This document shows positions 46,984 through 61,900 of a DNA stretch of 64,000 bases, piece by piece. A model generated the notes under the pieces. The model was not told the origin of the DNA. It saw only the letters and a list, made by a program, of their open reading frames with translations, and ran no database searches. Origin of the DNA: Fasciolopsis buskii. Its lineage: Eukaryota > Platyhelminthes > Trematoda > Plagiorchiida > Fasciolidae. The stretch covers positions 1 to 64,000 of the forward strand of contig LUCM01004827.1 of assembly GCA_008360955.1 (NCBI GenBank), in the 5' to 3' direction. Every line of letters starts with the position of its first letter. Positions within the stretch are counted from its first letter, which is position 1. The position numbers and the translations under genes are program-made.

Positions 46984-49900
46984 GTGAGGTCCAGATAAGT
47001 TTTCTTTTAACCAGGAATCTCATATTTTTAGGTCAACCTTATGGTTAATGCTTTTGGATCGGGAATCACAAAGTTCCTGGGGTATCCAAAAAGTGGGCAT
47101 TCTTTTGTTGGAATTACCGGGGCGAATTCTTTGGAGGTATGTAGTTTGTTTGAATAACACATTGTTGCTTCAGTGGCAATCCGTTTCACAGCTAAAGAAC
47201 ATTTCTGCATTTTACTAAGTCAGTAATTGTTACGGATACGTCACCTGCTGAAACTGATCAACAGTGTCGTACAAATTTGCGATTCCAGACATACTGGATG
47301 TTTATTATTTTATCCTATGAGTACAAGATCAATATGCATCATTTTCAGGAATTGGCAGCTGCTAATAGAGAATTTCCAACTGAAGGAGTTGGCCGGCGGT
47401 AGAATGATTCCAAACCACGAATTTAACGTCTAGACGCCCGCTGTTATTCGTTTTTTTTGGTATCTGTTAGAAGTTTAAAGTTTGCAACAAACGAAACTAT
47501 CCTTGGATGTGTAGAAAACGCAAGTAGTGTTTTATCTACTATTACAAGAAGCGAAAAACAGACTGGTTGGCCTGAAATATTTACGTCAAGTGTGCGAAGG
47601 AATGAATCGAAGTATAAGGGAATAAACGGCACGTATCAAACGGTCAGCCTTGTAACTTCTGGAGCTTATGTAAAATGGCCACAATAAGTTTGGTTTGAAA
47701 TATTTGACTCAAAATCTTAGTGAAGCAAAGTTGACGTCTTTTGCTAATAGTAGATTTTACAAACTGTTTCCAGCGTTATTCTAGACGAATTGAAACTTTT
47801 GATCGTAAAATATCCTAATCGTTGTTTTATTATGGGAGGGAACTGGTTTAATGCATGTATGAATCTAGCGATTGGAAACTAATGGGAAGTGGCAATTTCG
47901 TTTCAGTGGGTTGTGGCGATGTTTGCGTGTGCCAACTACAGACACGTCTTCACTCCGCTGTATTCGACCCTCGGTAATGAGGCTTTACAACACATTCTCA
48001 ATCAAAGTGAGTTTGTCTGTTGGTTTTGATTATTATCAAATAAGAAGCTGTTTTTCACCTCTGCTTTGTACTAACTGAAAGAAAAGTTTAAATTGTAAAC
48101 TTCACAAATATTGGTTCTGCAAAACAACCAGTTTTTACGGAAACAGCAGATATTGTGGTCATAAAATTGACCTAAAAATTATGGAATGGACTTCTACCTT
48201 AACACTGAAGGGCTGGGGATACCTGTGGACAGGTTCGAAACTCTAGATATTGTAAGCACATAACACTTGAGAACCTCATATCAGTCTACTTTAGTATCGC
48301 AAAATTTTGCAAGGCTTTCCTGTTAGTTTTTCACAGTAAAAGGTCATGTCTGTACCGAAAAATGATGTTACGATGCTCTGGGATAAAACTGCGTACATTA
48401 GCCTTGATGTTATTGACGACCGAATGATTAAGTCATGACGATAGAAGTACTGATAGGTTGGTGCAGTTAAAGGAATAAAGGTAAATTGACTTTTGTCGTT
48501 TGAACACTCCTCGTCTTTCGCAATTATTCTAGCTCGACATAATCCTGTTCCGATGAAGATAATTACTTTAGTGAAGCTTGTGAATAAATGCAAACGCAGA
48601 ACGTACAGAAAAACCGTGGAGAAAAAGAGTTGACTAATCAAGCGACATTAAAATTTGAGGAAACATCGTCATGCAGCCTTTTGTCAGTGATGGGCTTTAG
48701 CGCAAGCTCCTTATGCCTGTAATGAAGCTCGAACAGGGAATATGCGATGGTAGGCTTGACAGTATACCCACTAGCTTTGCTGTTGTTCAGAACTATTGCC
48801 AGTCATTGCGAAATATCCAGTGACAGCCGTTTTTAAAACACTATCTCCTAAAAAGGAATGGCTGCTCTTAAGTTTCCAATTTCGCGAATAAATCAAATTC
48901 CGTTTTTTCTAATCAGACGGATGTCCACCTTTGAAATTTGAATTGAATTAGGGAATTTGATAACGAATCAACTTGAAGGCATTTGATTATCATCGTCAGG
49001 AAAAAGAACCCGTTTGGTGGGCTTTGCTATTTGTGGGAATCTTAACTGGCTAAACCATATTTGTGGGAGCGAATTTTATGTGCATTTCTTCGCTAGTGGG
49101 CGGTGGTGGTCCCACCAACGAGGTAGTTTTCATTTTAGTAATAGTTCCCAGCGTTACAGGAACACAAAAATTGTTTGATGAAAATCTCTCTCAAAACGTT
49201 TCTGCTTTTCAGCTGAAATGCGTCTTGTTTTGTGCCGAACAAGTGAAGAGGCGTTACACCTGATCAACGATTTCTCATCATCTTTGCAGTATATCGTTAT
49301 TTGTCGTCAAGATGAGACAGGACAAAAATTAAAAGCGAGTATACCGCCAAATCTTAAAGTGTTTTTCTTCGAGGAAGTGCTAGTAAGTTGCTGGACATCT
49401 TAATGTTTGGTTCCGCTCCCAATCTAATGATTCACAATTTTCCATGGAATAGAATGGAACAAAAGTTATGTCAATAAATACCACTGCACAGAGCAGTTAA
49501 CTACAAAGTTTCTCGGTGGCAAAATCAGTTAGTCATAATGATATCAGTTCATTTCATGATTTCGTGCCACATTAATTTATCTTGCATGTTGAGGAACCGC
49601 ATGACTTTGTATCAGTTTACTGCACCATTTCTTGTTGGGTTATTCCTAAGAACAATTTGAGATCGCATCGGTAGTTCTTTCGGGGAAGGATTTGTTCACT
49701 TATCTGGATAATATAAAGTAGTCTTGAATTAAACTATCCACGACAATGAAGAGGATGAAGTTTATATATATATATATGCATGCATATATATGTAGAAATA
49801 TATATATTCAACATAACTAGCGTCCTCATGAACAGAAAAAAATCAACCTGAAAGCACATAATGAATTGCACTTGTGATTCTTCAATGAAACCTTTGGTGA

Positions 49901-52900
49901 AGTGCCCACATGCACACTCCTGAACACTCAAAATTAGATCCTGGAGACAAATATGTATACCTATGTGTGCATATATATTTAGATGTATGCATATATAGTT
50001 TTATAAATGTGCAGTCACTGAAAAGAGTTGGTGGCTAGCGAATTCAATATACGTTATCAAGGATGCCTACTTATGTAATCGCAAGCTCCTCACTGTCCAT
50101 TAAACTCATCAACTACATCTCAGAACATTTTAATAGGTTTTCAGTCAACCATCCGCTGACTATATTCCACGCGGCGTATTTCAAGCTGGCAATTTGCATT
50201 AGGAGTTTTGTGGAATTAAAGCGTTATTCTGCTATGAGAACGGTATTTGAAGTATTTGTGTTTAGCCTCACGTCTTGGCTAATAAAGAGATAAAGTGGAG
50301 GGAACGAGAACACGTGTCCTGAAGAAATAATCTTCTTAAATCCTAGTTTACTTTCCTCCTAGTTTCTCTTCGTTCTGATTTTGAACCGTGACAGCCTTCT
50401 TCCGTAGTACTACGACTCCCGCTATCCTGCTGGATTTGCTCCTGTGATAATATAATCCGTATTTTCGTCTTCTTTTAGACTGTCGGTCAAGGTGATCCGA
50501 GAAGCAAACCGGTAAGTATAAACCCCTAACCAGTTGGCACAGGATGACTGGCGGGAAATGACCTCATACCTATCTAACTATTGGTCGTGTCGAGAGCCAC
50601 TGTGCCTGTTATTCGCAGCAAATTGCCTCTGCCTTGTAATTTTTCGCAGAGGACACATGCACTTTTTGTTAACTTGTCAATATGATTTCCTTCGGTTACC
50701 GGGTTGATTTTTTTCATTTTGTTAAAGCGAGATTTATTGTACCTAAAAACGCTTCCTGCGTCAAAATTAGTTAGTATTAGTTAGTATTTACTACAGAATC
50801 AAAATACTGGTGGTCAGGACAACGCCAGAAAACTTGCGAATATAAACAACTTACGTTGTAATCGTTTCTGATAAGTTTATCACTATCATTTGTAGATTAT
50901 CTTGTTTATTACTAACGCATGACAGTTTAGTTAGCACGCTGTCAATTGGAGGGACCAAATGACTTTGGCCTCAACCACTGGCCAGTCATGTTTATTTTTG
51001 AACAAGTAAATGGTCGTTCCATTCCGCCTTTAATACCGGACACCTCAGTGTGGATAAATTGTGACCCAGTTCACTCACTATATACTGGTCGGGGATTGCC
51101 AGGGTACATTACCACATACTTTCACATTTCTTTATAAACCTTCTGGAAATTGATCTCGAACCAGTGTGGTCACTTGCAAAAGAAACTGCGAGAGATACTT
51201 TCAGAATTGGAGTGAGTAGATCCCAGCGGTGTTGCAGATATCTTGTAGTCGAATTCGTGCAAGCTAACATAAGCTGACTACATGCCTAGCATTTTGTGTG
51301 ATGTGGTAACTTCCGGAATTTCATCCGAAACAGATATCATAAACTGTCGCAGACACATCACATTCACTTAGACAGTAATTGCTAAGCCGGAAGAAAATGC
51401 CGTGAAATCAGAACAACCTTTCCAAAAAGCTTTCTTACGAAGAGGCGCATCAACTGTGTTCACAAACTAGCTATGAAAAGTTTTTTGTCGGGAGCATTCA
51501 CCCTTATGTCGTGCGTCGAAAAGTTGTGAACAACTGTTCAACGAATTACTCTTCCATTTCAGGAGATTAATCCCGACGATCTGATGTCGCTCGGTTATAC
51601 TAGCGGAAGCACAGGTGAGTTACACTTACTTTCAATCAGAAACTGTTGTGTTTCCGCCGTTCAGAGGAACAAACTAAATCACTCCTACTGTAAAATCCTG
51701 ATTCTCCTGTTGAATACGCAATCACATGAAAAATGCTGTCCCAGGAAAGTGCAGTTCATAGTCAGCACGACTAGGTATACACGTTATGTAAATTTCGTAA
51801 GGAATTCCGACAGATTACAACAACGTCGCAAAATCAACAACATAGCTAACCAACAAAGTTCAGCATGAACAGGAATGAGGCCAAGTAACCGTTTCAGTAA
51901 TTTCATACCAGGTCATAATGCGACATCAAACAACTGGGAGAATCGGACCTAATTCATGCATAAGTTTTATTTTCCATAAAACTAGAAAAGAAAATTAAAC
52001 TGGCGGAAAGACCTGGAAAAAAGGGTCACTAATCAACTGATAACTTATTACAACTGATTTTTAAATTATTTTTGGGTGCGTTTAACAGGTTCCGAAGGAT
52101 TGCCTACAATGTTTCACCGCTATCTTTTTCCCCACATATATTATGGGAGACAAATTCACTACAGACGTAATTTTCACTTATGGTAACCATCGGAGACAGC
52201 TTCGAAATCTTATCTGAAAAGAACGGTTGACTGTCGAATGAAGGGAAACACGGTGCTAAGCAGGCAAATTATTTAATGCAGCCCTGGAAAGACATAATTA
52301 TTCGGTAGAAAGCCTTTACATCTAAACCTTTTCCATTCTTGCTGGCAAAATCTCCTTAGAACCTAACAATGTCAATTCGAACTTGTTTAGATTTTTGATC
52401 GCCCCAGTCCCCAAACCAATCAGATTACCCCGCTGTCATTATTACACCTAATTTATACCACATCACTTCTCTACACGATTATTGCACCAACGCGATAATG
52501 GCTCTACAAAGTTATACAGCTGTGTCTGGTCACCAGTTTGCTTTCCTGCAGTACGATCACTATAGTTGTAAGGGAAGTAATTGATAAAAGCACTAGAATC
52601 TAAACCCGATTGAGATTCAGTTTATTCATAAAATGAACGCGAATGGATCAAAGAAAGTATATTACACCATACTTAAACTATTATGACTGACTGCTCGGCA
52701 GTCGGATTTCGTTAAATCTATTCTATGGGTTATTTTAAACAACGGTGGTCTCAACGCCTTGCTATCCGCTAACAAAAAAAACCAATTCATTTGAGTTTGG
52801 TAGCATTGTATTTTATTGTATTGCATAGACTTTTACGTACACTAAACAGTGTCGCATTTCAGTCAAAAAAATGTGAGGGTAAAAAATAAAATAGGGGAAA

Positions 52901-55900
52901 AAGAAATTAATAAATAACAAAAAATACACTCACCGCTTCGTAAAGAATATAAAAGAACTCATCCAGGAATGATCACAACGCGTTAGAACAGGCATATCAG
53001 GAATTCGGCTGAAACCCGGTCACGTTTTGTCAAAATTCACACTAAATATACACAGTGGAGGTCGTAGAGACATTAATTCTCGACGGTATGGAACGAAAAG
53101 CGGATCGCGTAGAAATGTGAGAGTGACACTTTGAAAGATCGTTATGCAGAGGATGCGAGGGATCAGAAAGAATTTTGTGAAAAAACTCGCATGCTGCTAA
53201 GCGTTTATCACATAGATTAAAGGACAATTTAGTTAGTGGTACGAAGGACACCCTGCAAAAAACTGATGGTCCCCGGCGAAGAATTTTGAAGTATTTTTAT
53301 AGAAAACCTGGAAGAATGACAGGGGGACAGTAAAGAAGGATTAGAAAAACACATAGGTATAGAAATCGGGAGATGGTGCTTTGTTTCACCTCGTACTGTC
53401 GACACTTTCTGTTCTGAAATGACAACCGTCGGAGATTCTTTACACAGGTAGAAATGTGCGAAGTCCACTTCGAATTTTAATCACAGTAACTCCTAGGTAT
53501 TTCACAGAATTGACCGTGGTAATTGTGTCTGAGTTGATGGAAGACGCTTCAGATGGGTAGGCTGACCGAGAGAGAGAACAGACATTCGAAATATTTAGAT
53601 GTCTTGAGATTGAAACCAGTTCGTGCACAGAAATCGTAAACGGAAGGTGGGTTGTTGGAAAATTTTTTAAAAATCATCGTTTTCGGAACGGCTTGGGAGA
53701 GGGCAACATCATCAGCATACTTAAACAGATGACGGGGGAGCTAGCTGATAAGTCGGTGATGTAAGTAGAGAAGGGATAAGTTAAAAAGGCAGCACTCTGT
53801 AGCACACCTAAGACCTTAACCCAGGGTATTGAAGTTTTACCCTCCATTCGTGTGCACTGGGTTCGGTTCGTGAAGTAGTCAGACAGCCATGCTTATAAAG
53901 GCCTGGGACAACCAAGTGTTTGCAGTTTGTGGAGTAGAAGAGACCATGAGACTGTCAAATGCCGATGAATGGTCCAGGAAGGCGTGACGCACAGATTTAA
54001 CTGATGCGTTTAAGGACTTCCAAATGTGGTGAATGAGGGAGGCGAAAGCGTTCAATGTGAACCTTTTAGATCTATAGGTCAATTGAAAAGGTTAGTCAAG
54101 AGGATACATGAAAGAAGGCAAGCACTTAAGTATAGCACGCTCCATCAGTTTAAGACCGGAATCACAAGAAAGACAATTAATAACTTGCCTTGACTTGGAA
54201 CCGAATCAGCAATGATCGACTGAGCTGGAGAAGTTCGTAGCTTGTCCCATTTTGAATAACTCTCTTCGGTTTATCAAATATTATATATATTGTCTGTTGG
54301 TTAACCGTAATCTGAGAGATGTATCCACTCTTGTAACTGGTGCACCTAGCATTCCGTAAGCATGAATATTGAAAGCCGAAATTAAGGGCCACATAGGCCA
54401 CATTAAAATTTTTAGATATTTGCGTGAAACCAATATGATTTGGTCCTGGAATTTTGACTGCAATGGAGGACGAAGAAGAAAAGCGTGTCCTGATTAGTTC
54501 TTATCTCGATATTTTCGGATGAACCGTGGTCATCTTGTTCATGCTTTTGCCGCCGAGTAGCACCTAACTTCTCGAAATGGCACTGGTGAATCTGAAACAA
54601 TCAGTTGGAATCTTAAAAACGACAACTTCGCTTTTAAAACTTACATCTACTAACGTGATCAGGTATACCGTCTTTTCCCTTTGAATAAGTCGAGCTGTCC
54701 AAGCTTAGCAATTTTTACAATCATTTTCGTCTGTTTCGTGCCACCGAAGGAAAGCACATTCAAAACATTCGCTGAAGCAGCCTAAGGCACCGATTATACT
54801 AATCAATCTCGTTTTTATTCCAGTGTGATCGCAGACAAACTTGCTGTGCGGAATAAAGAATTCTCTCATTTTAAAATTGATTCGAAACAAATACTTCCGT
54901 CTCTAATTGGCTTTGGGAGTCGCTACCTTGTTCAAGATACGCACATATACTGTCCCTAATTTCTTTTCCTTTCGGTTTTTGACTACACGGCCGTTAACTG
55001 TTTGCGATCCGATTTTCTCAACACACAACTGAATTGGCACTTGTTGGTCTATTGTGGCCTTTCTCCTGTTCACATATATGCACACGGTTGCACGTTACAA
55101 AGAGTACATTTACACCAGCGCTTATGTCAGCTCATTGTTGGAATGTTTTTTAACTGTTAAATATGCCACAAATATCAGGTAAAAAACCAGATGCAGAATA
55201 GGTCAGCCAGACTTCCTGTGTAATGCAAATCACTCACGTATAGAATGAACAAATTTTAACTCAGTCAGTTCACGGTTGGAGAATAACAATACGGATTGAT
55301 CGGTTGGTAGATGAAATTCCACTCATATTTGCGCTTGCTTCGCCCACGATCAACTTGTCATTGCTTTTTTTACTTTTGCAGGATATGACGGCACAAACTC
55401 TCTAAAGTATTTCTTTTGCAAGGTTTATTTTAAATCAACCTGATATGGACGAACGCACATTCTAGCAAATGTTTGTGCAAATTAATCAGATCCTGGCCAA
55501 GATGCTAGGTTGATGAAACAATTTTTGTGTTTAAGTGAAAGACATACACAAAAGTAACTGGTTTGGTGTTTTATCTCCCGTCAGGAGTAGGAAATTTAAA
55601 AATAAATAATCCTGGATGAATTTGATAGCTATCGCTCTCTCATCGGATATGCGTACCCAATAGTCGTTTGCGAAAACAATGTTATACTTATACACTCCCA
55701 AATGATGTCACTAGAATCCAATGATCCAAATACAAATTGCACTAAATATCCATTTAAGCGCCATTCTGTCTTTCACTTCTAAGACTGGTTTTAGTGAAGT
55801 TATAAGGAATTATTAACAGCTGTGGTTCTTCTATGGACTTTTAAATGAGGAGCTTCCGTAATGGTAGAACTAGGGTTTTGGTAACATGCATTTATCATTA

Positions 55901-58900
55901 ATACATGTATAAAAAACAAGCGTAACCAGAATTCTGAAAAAGCAGAAGAACAGTGAAAATTATATTGTATCGTATTGTTTCGACTTTAGCGCACACAGGC
56001 GTCCGTATTTCAGTCAAAAAGGATGCTTTCGTCACCACCTCAGAATTGTGTGAGGAAATAAACTTGGTGAAGGATAGAAATTTAAGTTCACCGGAGATTG
56101 TACAAGAACTCATTCACTGCCTGCTCCCGATTGGTGGGAATTCGGGCTAGGTAGGGAAGTGTTGAGATCCTATAGATATTTATGCAGGAGGTATAGAGCG
56201 GAAGGTAGAACCTGTCCTGGTACAGCATTTTGAAAGTTGTGAAGGGTATGCGTTGGGTCCAAAATAATTTCATGTGCAGCATGCGGATAGATGTAAGTCA
56301 CACAGTTTGATGCACAGTTCTTTTAATGCTAAGTCACCACCAATAACTGACCAGCCACGACGGGAGTTTTGAAATTCTCCTTTTGTAAATCACGAGAGTG
56401 ACAGGAGGACAATAAAGAAGAGTGAAAAATGGACTATTAAACAAAAAGAAAGTATTTTGCTTAACCTGGAAATGGCGGAATGTTTTTTATGTAGAATCAG
56501 AGTCTTTTAATTTTCTTCAGACAAGTGTAGATGAGAAGGGGCGATTTCAAGTTTTTACCAACGGAATCTACCCTATTGAGAGTTCGCTGTTAATGGAAGT
56601 AATCAAACCCATAAGAAGTAAGCAGACATTCGATACATTTTGAAAAATTAAGATTTAGGCTAGAGCGAAGAGAAGAACCGTGAATGAGAGACAGGTGGTT
56701 GGAAAAGTTCAGGAAATCTTCAGTTCCAGATACGAACTGACAAGGAGCGAGATCATCTGCAAATTCGAATAATTTGGCCGGGAAACTGGCATCTAGGTCG
56801 TTCATGTATTTTCAAAACAAATGAGTGGAAGGGACTGTAGAATCATTTATTAACGGGGTAGGTTTTTCTTTTCAATCTTTGTGCACTGAGTTCTGTTTGC
56901 TAGCGACTCCAAAAGGCTTCGGAACAGCCGAACTGTCCGTGTTACGGCGTCGAATGCAGAGGAAAAATTTAGAAAATAGCACCGGACAGATGTGGCGGAT
57001 GCATTGAAGGATGTGGTGATATGAACCGGCATCCAAACGGGATGTGTTTGGTTTGTATGCAGACTGAATGGTGTCTTCGGGCACACAGATGGAAGAAATT
57101 AGACGTCTCAGGACGACGCGTTTTGTTGGCTTCAGGACCGCAAGATCCAAGAGTGAGGGGAACAAAATGTTTGGCTGGAATACTATACTTACTAGGTTTT
57201 CGTATGAGCACAGTAGGGACTGGTCTCCAACGAAGGGGAGTGCGATGTGTGCATAAGTGTTTGTTAAAAAACGAAGTGAACCCGCAACCTACTTTAGGAG
57301 TGAAAACCTACAGTCAAGACCTGAGCCTGTGGTTAATTTGGTTCAGCGAAAAAATCTGAACACTTTTTTCTTAGAAAATGGTATTGCATCAGCGCATTCA
57401 CCCGAAAACCATGAAGTGGTAGTCATTAGGTGGATAAATAAACGCTCGGTTGATACTTTCAGCATCTGCAGTTTAGCTTATTGGTTTCATTTTCTTTTCA
57501 TACAAAAGCCGAATTTCTTGCCAGAGGCGTCTGCTATTCCAAGTGGTCAGGAGTTGGCTTGTATCCAGCCAGTCGATTCGTTTTAGTTCCTTCGATATTA
57601 GTGATGGAAGGAATCTGAAATTCTGGGATTCTCGTAAATTAAAAAATTTTCTTTTCGTCTCCCTAAGGCCTTCAATGTGGTAAAATAACAGCCGTTACAC
57701 AGAAGAAGCATTCCTAGGGACAACAAATATAAAAATCTAGACTGAGTACAGCTACAAAAAGGTTGATAATATTAGTTAGAGATTCAAAAGAAATCCCGCA
57801 AACTAGCATGAAAAAGGGATCTTTGAAGGAGAATGTATTCGCGAGAAAAATTGCAGGATCGCATTTTTATCTGGTTAAACTCTTTGAAAGATTGTGAAAC
57901 TCCCTAGGAATAAATTTTGGGTTTGATACTTAATAGACAATGACCACTGGTTGAAATTGGAGCACGTGATTTAAGGCAAAATAAGTCGGAATGGTTAGTA
58001 GTAGTTTTATCTGAGACAGAGTTACCTCTAACTAGAAAAACTGAGAGATCTATCAAGTCAAACAAAGTAAGGGGAAGTGTCAAGGCATGATTAAAATGAC
58101 CCACGATGATTTGTAGGTTGTCATCCAGCACCGGGACCCGGAAAGGTAAAAAAGAATTAGAAAGAAAAATCGTTTGAGGCTCAGTACATGTATCTTGGTC
58201 TTTTTATAATTTGTGTTCCTCATCACCCATGGCTCGTCTATTGATGAATCATTTCCCGAGTGTTCAAAACAAATTTTAGACCCTAATTCTTGACTTTTCC
58301 AGCAGGATTAACCCACAAGATCATAAAGCAACACCATTGGCTTGTGGCTAACTTGGTCTGTTTATGCCTTCCCCACACTATAGGTCATATGAATGAGGTC
58401 AGATATTTTATGTGCTTATCAAAAAATTCTGCCGCAAATGGCTGTGCATAGTCCCGTATGCTTCTTACGTCACCAGCGGTTACTTTGGAACTTTGATTAA
58501 TCCACGACATAGATTTAACCTGTTACTGTGATACAGTTTACCGAATGATTGCCATTGTCCTCACGTTTGTTGGGCATATTCTTGAAAAGACAGTGAATAC
58601 AATTTTTTCAGCAATAAATTCTCGAGCACAGCGGTCACCTGGAGGCGCTTTTACTGGATTTCGTGATGGGTGGTCACTTTGGAATCACAGACACCAAAAT
58701 TTGATAATAAAGAGACATTAGTTAGGTATGGATGCTTCACGATGTCATATGCCCCAAAAAAATTTGGCCTGCTTTTTCCGTCAGCAAATGGTTCATTTTA
58801 GCGGCAAATCCACAAATGTTTCATTGGTGCGAACAAACAGCTAGTGGCAAAGTTCATGCAATATTAGTGTCGCACTCAGAAAAGTAAAGATTTATGCTCC

Positions 58901-61900
58901 AAAATTAAAAATATACATAGGACATAGCTCAATCGACACGATCTCCGTATTAGGCCACCCCAAATTAAGATGTTTAATTGAAGAATTTTCGAGACAAACA
59001 AGAAAATTCTCATTTTTTTGTGGCATCTGATATCGGTTTACATTATGAGACGGCAGTCTTTAAACTTGACCAAATCGATCCCTGTAAAAATACCGCAGGA
59101 AAAATGCAACTTATCCTCCAAATATGCTATGTATCGACATTCAAACAGTTACCAGTGAGCCAAATGTTGAAAGTTGAAGAACGTGATAGGTTACTGGAAC
59201 TACGCCGCGATTGTTTACGAAACCCTCTAAAGAATGCCACACCTTCCTTAGTCGATGGTCTAGTGCACAGTTCATTCCTGGATGCTAGAAGTATTTTGTT
59301 CCGTAGTCGTTCGTTTCTGCAGATATTTGATTAGATAACATTTGGAGAACATTTAAGTCACACTTTCACCCGTACAGCGCGGACAAGGTTAGAAAAAGGC
59401 ATTTTGGATGGAGATTTTTATATTGGTACTGTATAACACGTAAACTGACTAGAATCTTCGTGCAACTCGATAACGCAATAAGCCTAATTTGTATGTACTA
59501 TGGTACAAGTCCTCGCCAAGTGTTGACGAGTCAAAAATTTTAAAGCCAGCCTGAATAGCGATGATGCATTAGAAAGTCAAATCAAACCTTATGACGAAAT
59601 TAATCGGCGTCTAATGCTGAAAGATTTCGCAGGTAAAATATGGGCACAGTTGTTGATAAACCTAAACATCAACTACACAATTAGAATGGAATGGTTGATC
59701 ATAAACAGGATTGTATTACTTCAAAATCGCGTTTCATATGGCCTGAGCACATCTCCTCAGAAGGGCACAGATGGAAAAAGCACACTGTTGCGAGATATTG
59801 ACAAGATTATTCATAAGATCTGGAGCTTCCTGTACAAAGCTGGGTGAGTAAAATAGTAATTTACTTAGTCGAATCAAATGCAAGAATAGGTCAAGGTTTT
59901 GCGTCACACAACTTTTAGGCAGAGGAGCACGGCAGGTGACAGTTTGGTCAGTAAGATGATTGCTTATTGAAAACAACACTTATCTTACTGCAGGTTTTGA
60001 CTTGTTTAGTAGACCTCTGTCGTCCATTAACGACTTTCGTTCAACAGCTGCCGGGTCTTTCTAGCAGTTGTAATCCGGACTGCAAAAAACAAATTTTCTC
60101 GATGGCCACTATTATTATCTGGATTACCAGATTACGTTACTGAGTCGCAAAATCCACACGTGCTGTGTCCACTTAAGACAGAAATTGCCTTGTTCTACTC
60201 TAGAACAGGGCTGCTAGAAACAGTTAGAAGCTACTAAAGCATAATCTGGGGATATCAAAAACAAAGATTCTGAGACTACCAAAACAGATAGTTTAGACTT
60301 AACTAATGTGAGTTGTTGTTCTCGGTAACTCCAATAAGTCTGTGTGCCTACTGCTTGGTTTTGTGAATAACTTTAAATTACCATTTTTCAGTTTGTTTTA
60401 TCAGTTCATGTGGATTTCACATTTTACAAATGTCTCGTTTTGAGGCTTATCTATTTTGAAGTCTCGCGAAATGCATTCAGTATGACTGACTGTGCTCGAA
60501 ACGTCATTTCCAGTGATCTGAAGTCCACCGTGCATTTTTATTGCACCGCTTTTTGTTGACGTGCACACAAAATAAGATATATCTTCTGAAACCGATTGGA
60601 AACGAAAGTCACAATTTAGTAAAATCTTTGTCCACTTTACTTCGTAAAATTCTTCCATTGAAACCCGATTAATATGTGGACGTAAGCCTTTCAGTGGTCA
60701 TATAAATTGCAAATGCATGAACTTGACAAAAAAGCTAGAAGCTTCCGTCGAAATTGGAAAAAATGGAAAACATTATGGTCAATGGAAACTGTAATGCTCT
60801 CTCCCAAATTAAAGTACATGATAATTTCCACCACGTCTAGGTGCATCACCTATGGATCAATGTAGGCCAACCGTGGTTTTATGTTCGTGGATTTCTGTAG
60901 CCAATCTCTCATAAATTTGATGTCCAAAAAATGTTTTCCGAAACTGTGGCGTATTCCTACGATAACACTGAAGCTCCCTGATTTCAATGGTATTCTCTGA
61001 ATATTTCGCTGATTGCTTAACCGCTTCACCCGTAGTGTGGCTGAACTTCAATGAGAAGATGAGATTTTAACTAGTAGGATTTGCGACCCTTGGGGTGCAT
61101 TTGACTTAACTATAAAAGCTGTGGAAAACAGATAATTGCAAAAGTGCATCTGAACTGTCTATCACTTTCTGTTCATTTCACATTCAGGTCTGCCCAAGGG
61201 AGTGATGACAACACATAGGTCGTTTACCACGAGCATTAAAGGAACGGTGGACTTCATGGAGGGCAATGTAAGTTACCTAACTAAACAGCTTGATTATCCC
61301 CGTTTGCGAACAAGTGTCACATAGAAATATTTAATCCTAATAAAGATGCTAACTATTTTCTCTGTAATGTTTTACTTCAACAAGCCCTAGTTGAGCAGCT
61401 TGCTGAAGTAGGAAAGAAAAAGCTGCATTAAGCCAACCAAACTTCAAGCCAAGGTTCAAAATTTGGCAAACCGCCAGCACAAGTGACTACATAATTTTTA
61501 GCCCCTCAGTGTTTTTCCTTAAATTTTCTTGAATGAAAAGAACATTATCGCATCAAATGTAAAGCAGTATTCCTCATTAATCCTATTGTTCCCGAAATAA
61601 TATCCACCAAGATATTATCTGCTTTACCATTATCCGGTTTGCTTGAGAATTTCTGCCGAGTGGTTCTAAATTGTGATTAAATTCGACTGATCTAGTTGTA
61701 CAGATGTACAGTGTGTCGGAATTTTTAAGGTAATCTGGTTCATTTAAAACTGTGCCTATAAAATTGCTGCTCCGAACGAACGCATATGGGGTAGTTTTTG
61801 TCATGATCCAGGAAGAAATCATCTGAAATCGTTCGTGAAGCGACTAGGTGAACATGCGCTGATGAATAACTCATTTTGCCAGTGATGACAAAAATATCAG

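Noticed and set aside
47457..47687. Extra ACSL exon between 47136 and 47907
   Set aside because: The family sequence is continuous across the flanking exons (NSLE-WVVAM), so nothing is missing here.
50946..51137. Extra ACSL exon
   Set aside because: The frame has no similarity to ACSL, and the exons on both sides join in phase 0 without it.
61850..61900. Candidate for the missing ACSL microexon
   Set aside because: A donor-like AGGTGAAC is present, but the frame needed for the phase runs into stops and no in-phase acceptor exists.
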